Shown here piece after piece: positions 5,706-8,090 of a stretch of 8,090 nt of DNA. Position numbers and translations under genes: made by a program. The notes beneath the pieces are model-generated. The model searched no databases and had not been told where the DNA came from. It was given only the letters and a program-made list of their open reading frames with translations. The stretch comes from Candidatus Peregrinibacteria bacterium (GTDB lineage Bacteria > Patescibacteriota > Gracilibacteria > UBA1369 > LOWO2-01-FULL-3). Location: the NCBI GenBank assembly GCA_016186245.1, contig JACPLZ010000033.1, positions 1-8,090 of the forward strand, given 5' to 3'. How positions within the stretch are numbered: position 1 is the stretch's first letter; each line of letters begins with the position of its first letter.

Positions 5706-6773
5706 CTATTTTGCCACAAAAAGTTTCTGTGTAGGATAGGCAAACTCAATTCCTCTTTTTTCAAATTCCTCTTTTATAGCAAGCAAAATCTCTTCCTGCT
5801 TATCCATGTAAACATTATATTCAGGCGAAGCGACAAAAAACACAACCTCAAAATTCAAACTAAAATCCCCAAATTGCTTAAAATGACAGCGGTCGAATTC
5901 CACCAATTCTTTTCCCTCAACAATTTTTCTGACAACTTCATCAATCTCTCTCAATTCTTGCACAGGAGTATCATATACAATGCCAAAATTCACCATAATG
6001 CGGCGCTTGGCCATATGTTTGAAATTCTGCACACGCGCACCGGTAAGCTCTTTATTAGGTATGACAATTTCCTCGCCCTGCAAAGCCTCAAGGCGCGTAG
6101 TTTTAAGACCTATATGCCTCACGGTACCCATGGTTTCACCAACAATAATAAAATCGCCAATTTTGAAAGTTTTATCGAAATACAAAGAAAAAGAACTAAA
6201 AATATCACCCAATATATTTTGCACGGCCAGAGCAATCGCCACACCCCCAATCCCAAGACCGGCCAACAAAGAAGTAATATCAACACCAAGATTGGAAAGA
6301 ACCAGCAACAGACCGATACTCCACAGCGCCAGTTTCACAATCAGATTCAGGCCGATAAAAGTCGCTTCCGCAGCCATATTACTGCCTTTTTTCCGCGCAA
6401 ACACTTCGACCGCGAACATAATCAATTTCTGCAAAAATCCAATCGCCACATACACAACCGTAATCAGAAAAACCGCATAGATGGACTTGATGGCAAATTC
6501 ATCCTGCACCAGCATTTTTAACGGAAAATACAAAGCAACAATTATATAAAAAAGTGGAGGAATCTTTTCAATAGCAACTATAGCGCGATTGTCAAAATCA
6601 CTCTGTGTCTTTTTGGCAAGCCGCTTCAGGCTTCTCACAATCCCCCATTTGAAACATCTGAAAACAATCAAAAGCCCCAGGAAAATTACAACAGCCAGAA
6701 GATAATCATAAAGAGTTTTATTGAACACCTCCAGATTCAAAATTTCCCGCAATTTCTCAAGATAAACCTGCAT
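5706..6773 (-). CDS. mscS: Small-conductance mechanosensitive channel, MscS family
   Basis: A 355-residue inner-membrane channel that opens when membrane tension rises and releases solutes after osmotic downshock. Hydrophobic segments lie at about 22-40, 72-89, 97-118 and 136-160. They are followed by the pore helix 164-190 with the Gly/Ala pattern LLAGLGIGGVAIALAVQNILGD and then SLYFDKTFKIGDFI, the start of the beta domain. IVIPNKEL (236-243) and the closing GIEFAYPTQKLF (341-352) are typical of the cytoplasmic cage. The first helices make it a five-helix variant, longer at the N-terminus than E. coli MscS (three helices). The reading frame stays open upstream to 6983 but that stretch is the antisense-free body of a tRNA gene, so the start is ATG 6771-6773. 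A TATACT -10 ends 6 nt before this ATG, suggesting a leaderless message. Confidence 0.92.
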   Translation of the reverse strand: MQVYLEKLREILNLEVFNKTLYDYLLAVVIFLGLLIVFRCFKWGIVRSLKRLAKKTQSDFDNRAIVAIEKIPPLFYIIVALYFPLKMLVQDEFAIKSIYAVFLITVVYVAIGFLQKLIMFAVEVFARKKGSNMAAEATFIGLNLIVKLALWSIGLLLVLSNLGVDITSLLAGLGIGGVAIALAVQNILGDIFSSFSLYFDKTFKIGDFIIVGETMGTVRHIGLKTTRLEALQGEEIVIPNKELTGARVQNFKHMAKRRIMVNFGIVYDTPVQELREIDEVVRKIVEGKELVEFDRCHFKQFGDFSLNFEVVFFVASPEYNVYMDKQEEILLAIKEEFEKRGIEFAYPTQKLFVAK

Positions 6774-6779
6774 ATTGAA

Positions 6780-6785
6780 AGTATA
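6780..6785 (-). promoter_or_regulatory. -10 box directly ahead of mscS (leaderless)
   Basis: TATACT on the minus strand ends 6 nt before the mscS ATG, so transcription would begin at or next to the A of the start codon. The region 17 nt upstream (TGTTCC) is a poor -35. Transcription from the tRNA-Leu(CAG) promoter upstream could add to expression. Confidence 0.4.
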
Positions 6786-6838
6786 GTAAATGGGAAAGAT
6801 AAGGAACAGGGAAAATCTATTTTTGCTCCGCAAAACTC

Positions 6839-6925
6839 TGGTGGGCAAGGAGGGACTTGAACCCTCACAGGATTGCTCCCATAGCGCCCTGAACGCTACG
6901 TGTCTGCCAATTCCACCACTTGCCC
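6839..6925 (-). tRNA. tRNA-Leu (anticodon CAG)
   Basis: An 87-nt class II tRNA with encoded CCA. On the minus strand it has acceptor arms GGGCAAG/CTTGCCC, discriminator A, anticodon stem TAGCG/CGCTA around TTCAGGG (anticodon CAG, bases 6889-6891), an extended variable region, and T-arm GAGGG-TTCAAGT-CCCTC. It reads CUG codons. It lies 65 nt ahead of mscS on the same strand; a second tRNA-Leu lies on the other side of mscS. Confidence 0.97.
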
Positions 6926-6956
6926 CGGTAAAATCCTGCAAATTTCGCCATCCAAT

Positions 6957-6985
6957 AGTATCAAAAATCCTAAACTTTTCCACAA
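6957..6985 (-). promoter_or_regulatory. Probable tRNA-Leu(CAG) promoter
   Basis: On the minus strand TTGTGG (6980-6985) and GATACT (6957-6962) are 17 nt apart, with initiation expected near 6950 and the tRNA 5' end at 6925. The -35 overlaps the T run of the upstream terminator. Both hexamers are imperfect (3 and 4 of 6). Confidence 0.45.
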
Positions 6986-7018
6986 AAAAAGCCCGAAACC
7001 GAAATTTCAGGCTTTTTT
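6984..7018 (-). terminator. Rho-independent terminator of the RRM gene
   Basis: AAAAAAAGCCCGAAA (6984-6998) pairs with TTTCAGGCTTTTTT (7005-7018) with one C-A mismatch and a 6-nt loop. On the minus strand the GC stem is followed by seven T. It sits 16 nt after the RRM gene stop; the A run on the other arm makes it symmetric. Confidence 0.85.
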
Positions 7019-7034
7019 CTACAAGTATCGACTA

Positions 7035-7295
7035 TTAGTCGCGTGGTTTAAGCGGACGAGCCTCGTTCACAACGAGTTTTCGGCCACCAAAATCCTGCTG
7101 ATTCCACATAGAGATCGCGGCATTCATATCGTCGTCGTTGTCGACTTCGATGAAGCCAAATCCCTTGGAACGTCCAGAGAACTTGTCCGTGATAATCACT
7201 GCTGATGACACCGGGCAAGCCTTGGAAAAAGCCTCCTGTAGCGACTCTTGAGTCGCATTGTAGGGCAAATTGCCTACATAGATCTTTTTGCTCAC
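7035..7295 (-). CDS. RRM-domain RNA-binding protein
   Basis: An 86-residue protein that is a single RNA recognition motif. RNP2 is IYVGNL (5-10), RNP1 is KGFGFIEV (44-51), and the closing strand GGRKLVVNEARP (70-81) is typical. Small stand-alone RRM proteins occur in cyanobacteria (Rbp), many uncultured lineages and CPR bacteria, where they bind single-stranded RNA and are often cold- or stress-linked. RNP1 keeps the two central aromatics (Phe46, Phe48), but its last position is Val rather than Phe/Tyr. The start codon is GTG (7293-7295), chosen because MSKKIYVGNL is the usual beginning of this family and no ATG fits. No Shine-Dalgarno is present. A strong terminator follows, so it ends its transcript. 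Confidence 0.92.
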   Translation of the reverse strand: MSKKIYVGNLPYNATQESLQEAFSKACPVSSAVIITDKFSGRSKGFGFIEVDNDDDMNAAISMWNQQDFGGRKLVVNEARPLKPRD

Positions 7296-7447
7296 AAAGA
7301 TTGGGTTAAGAATTAAAAGTTGTACTTTTTCACCACCACTCCAACCTTTAACTTCTTTTTGGAAGAAAGCACGGAAGGTAAAACGAAAAACTACACAGGC
7401 ATCCTAGCACAAAGCCCAATAATTGCAATAGATTTTTTATTCGCTTT
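7296..7447. other. Non-coding spacer upstream of the RRM gene
   Basis: No convincing gene or promoter is seen in these 152 nt. ACCTT...CTTC (about 7345-7357) can pair loosely with GAAG...AAGGT (about 7364-7380), which might be structure in a long 5' leader of the RRM message. The RRM gene may be co-transcribed with the 71-residue gene upstream. Confidence 0.3.
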
Positions 7448-7455
7448 TTATTCGC
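7434..7455. repeat. 11-nt tandem duplication TTTTTATTCGC x2
   Basis: TTTTTATTCGC occurs at 7434-7444 and again at 7445-7455. The second copy contains the TAA stop of the small minus-strand gene (7448-7450). It looks like a replication-slippage duplication at the gene's 3' end. Confidence 0.6.
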
Positions 7456-7663
7456 TCACTAAACCAAGCGCCTGGATCTCCCTCATAGTCAAACCACGCA
7501 CACCGGCTATTATTCTCAAAAGTCGAACACTTGGCTCAGGCACAACCGTATCACCCCTGTCAATCGGCGAGATTTCACTGTCCAAAAGCCGTCGCCACCC
7601 ATGTAGATCATGTTGAGTCGGAAGTACTGCAAGTCCCGGAACGCTGCTTAATTTATCATTCAT
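7448..7663 (-). CDS. Hypothetical 71-residue protein
   Basis: I do not recognise this protein. It is soluble, has no signal peptide or membrane segment, and combines a Pro/Gly-containing N-terminal half (residues 1-47, with HGWRRLLDSE at 21-30) with an amphipathic C-terminal half, VRLLRIIAGVRGLTMREIQA (46-65), that looks helical. It is rich in Arg and Leu and its coding DNA is richer in G and C than the AT-rich flanks. A promoter-like TTGAAT-N16-TAGAAT lies upstream, giving a leader of about 23 nt, which argues that it is expressed. It is divergent from tRNA-Lys and reads toward the RRM gene. A spurious frame is possible: nothing opposite it is coding, but it is short. Confidence 0.45.
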   Translation of the reverse strand: MNDKLSSVPGLAVLPTQHDLHGWRRLLDSEISPIDRGDTVVPEPSVRLLRIIAGVRGLTMREIQALGLVSE

Positions 7664-7692
7664 AATACAAAAACATTAAAAAATTTTGCCGA

Positions 7693-7720
7693 ATTCTACT
7701 ACAACAATTTCAAAATTCAA
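7693..7720 (-). promoter_or_regulatory. Promoter of the 71-residue gene
   Basis: On the minus strand TTGAAT (7715-7720), 16 nt, then TAGAAT (7693-7698). Expected initiation near 7686, 23 nt ahead of the ATG. It is back to back with the tRNA-Lys promoter, with 8 nt between the -35 boxes. Confidence 0.5.
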
Positions 7721-7728
7721 TACAATTC

Positions 7729-7757
7729 TTGCTTTTAAATTTTTTACTTTATAGAAT
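7729..7757 (+). promoter_or_regulatory. tRNA-Lys promoter
   Basis: TTGCTT (7729-7734), exactly 17 nt of A/T-rich spacer, then TAGAAT (7752-7757). Expected initiation near 7764, about 21 nt before the tRNA 5' end, a usual distance for a stable-RNA gene. Confidence 0.65.
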
Positions 7758-7784
7758 GTTGCAGCCATCTCTGAAGTATATCCT

Positions 7785-7860
7785 GGGTCAGTAGCTCAGC
7801 CGGTAGAGCAGTTGCCTCTTAAGCAATTGGTCGTGGGTTCAAGTCCCACCTGACCCACCA
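7785..7860 (+). tRNA. tRNA-Lys (anticodon CTT)
   Basis: A 76-nt class I tRNA with encoded CCA: acceptor arms GGGTCAG/CTGACCC, D-arm GCTC/GAGC, anticodon stem GTTGC/GCAAT (one G-T pair) around CTCTTAA (anticodon CTT, bases 7818-7820), T-arm GTGGG-TTCAAGT-CCCAC, and discriminator A. It reads AAG. The next gene starts 8 nt after its CCA, so tRNA processing probably creates that message's 5' end. Confidence 0.98.
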
Positions 7861-7868
7861 ATTCTCAC

Positions 7869-8090
7869 ATGACCAAAATCCTTTTTTACACCGACACTCC
7901 CCAAATCGGCGGGGCGGAGCTCCAGATTTTTCTGCTCGCAAAATTCCTCGACAAAAAAAAATTCACCCCGATTCTTGTCTGCAGCAATTTTCCACAGCTC
8001 GACAAATGGTGTGAAAATTTCCAGAAAGAGGAAATCAAAGTCATCCGTCTCAATGTCAGCCATAAACACGATCCACGGCACTTTTTTCAA
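7869..8090 (+). CDS. Glycosyltransferase, GT-B fold (family 4-like), 5' part
   Basis: The first 74 residues of a gene that runs past the right edge. MTKILFYTDTPQIGGAELQI (1-20) is the N-terminal signature of GT-B glycosyltransferases: a first strand followed by the glycine-rich IGGAE loop and a helix (LQIFLLAKFL). The next strand, FTPILVCSN (32-40), also fits a Rossmann unit. Such enzymes transfer sugars from nucleotide or lipid donors in cell-surface polysaccharide or glycolipid synthesis on the cytoplasmic side; donor and acceptor cannot be told from this part. The ATG is only 8 nt after the tRNA-Lys CCA, with no promoter or Shine-Dalgarno between, so the gene is probably read from the tRNA promoter. 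Confidence 0.8.
   Translation, partial: MTKILFYTDTPQIGGAELQIFLLAKFLDKKKFTPILVCSNFPQLDKWCENFQKEEIKVIRLNVSHKHDPRHFFQ

Noticed and set aside
5689..5712. TTGTGG-N17-TAAAAT as a promoter for tRNA-Leu(TAA)
   Set aside because: The -10 ends only 2 nt before the tRNA 5' end, so transcription would begin inside the tRNA.
5874..6521. Long plus-strand frame of 215 codons opposite mscS, and another at 5980-6480
   Set aside because: Both are antisense shadows of a strongly recognised MscS gene, with no recognisable domain.
6774..6983. N-terminal extension of the mscS frame up to 6983
   Set aside because: The extra 70 codons are a translation of the tRNA-Leu(CAG) gene and its flanks; the MscS-like sequence begins after the ATG at 6771-6773.
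7839..8090. Minus-strand frame of 83 codons at the right edge
   Set aside because: It runs into the tRNA-Lys gene and is opposite the glycosyltransferase start, whose IGGAE motif is convincing.

Overview
The window reads as a compact, moderately AT-rich bacterial chromosome segment. It opens with the 5' part of a 16S rRNA gene on the minus strand. That 16S is about 60 nt shorter than E. coli between positions 8 and 515, with the missing bases in the V1-V2 and V3 regions. None of the eleven protein starts has a Shine-Dalgarno sequence, and several promoters lie very close to the start codon. The mix of genes (stand-alone RRM protein, DcrB/PsbP-like lipoprotein, RimK-type ligase, small MscS channel, orphan flavin reductase) and the trimmed 16S suggest a Candidate Phyla Radiation (Patescibacteria) bacterium, possibly of the Peregrinibacteria/Gracilibacteria side. 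This is inference. All genes are open under the standard code, so a code-25 (UGA=Gly) genome is not supported.

Layout. 1-791: 16S rRNA 5' part, minus strand, followed upstream by a leader rich in hairpins with a boxA-like site, and by a promoter (TTGACT-N17-TAGACT) backed by a perfect A/T palindrome. 1205-1822: clpP, divergent from rrn, with its C-terminal end frameshifted and lost, so the catalytic Asp is missing. 1813-2000: a composite array of REP-like repeats and hairpins that supplies the stop codons of both convergent neighbours. 1997-2896: RimK-family ATP-grasp ligase, minus. 3008-3580: lipoprotein, plus. 3655-4092: four-helix membrane protein of unknown function, plus. 4156-4857: FAD/NAD(P)H oxidoreductase, plus, whose likely promoter sits inside the hairpin that terminates the previous gene.

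4854-5526: a VapBC-type toxin-antitoxin pair, minus, tail to tail with the reductase and sharing a CTAG that stops both genes, with a 13-bp perfect operator palindrome ahead of the antitoxin. 5603-6925: tRNA-Leu(CAG), mscS and tRNA-Leu(TAA) in a row on the minus strand. 7035-7295: RRM RNA-binding protein, minus. 7448-7663: a 71-residue protein of unknown function with a plausible promoter, minus. 7785-7860: tRNA-Lys(CTT), plus, followed after 8 nt by the start of a GT-B glycosyltransferase that runs off the window.

Most genes look like independent housekeeping or envelope units rather than one pathway. The only clear multi-gene functional unit is the toxin-antitoxin pair. The recurrent theme is compaction: promoters inside or against terminators, shared stop signals, and leaders that are short or absent. 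No unmistakable new system is seen. The best candidates for a second look are the damaged clpP with its adjoining repeat array, the promoter nested in a terminator, and the palindromic A/T element upstream of the rrn promoter.
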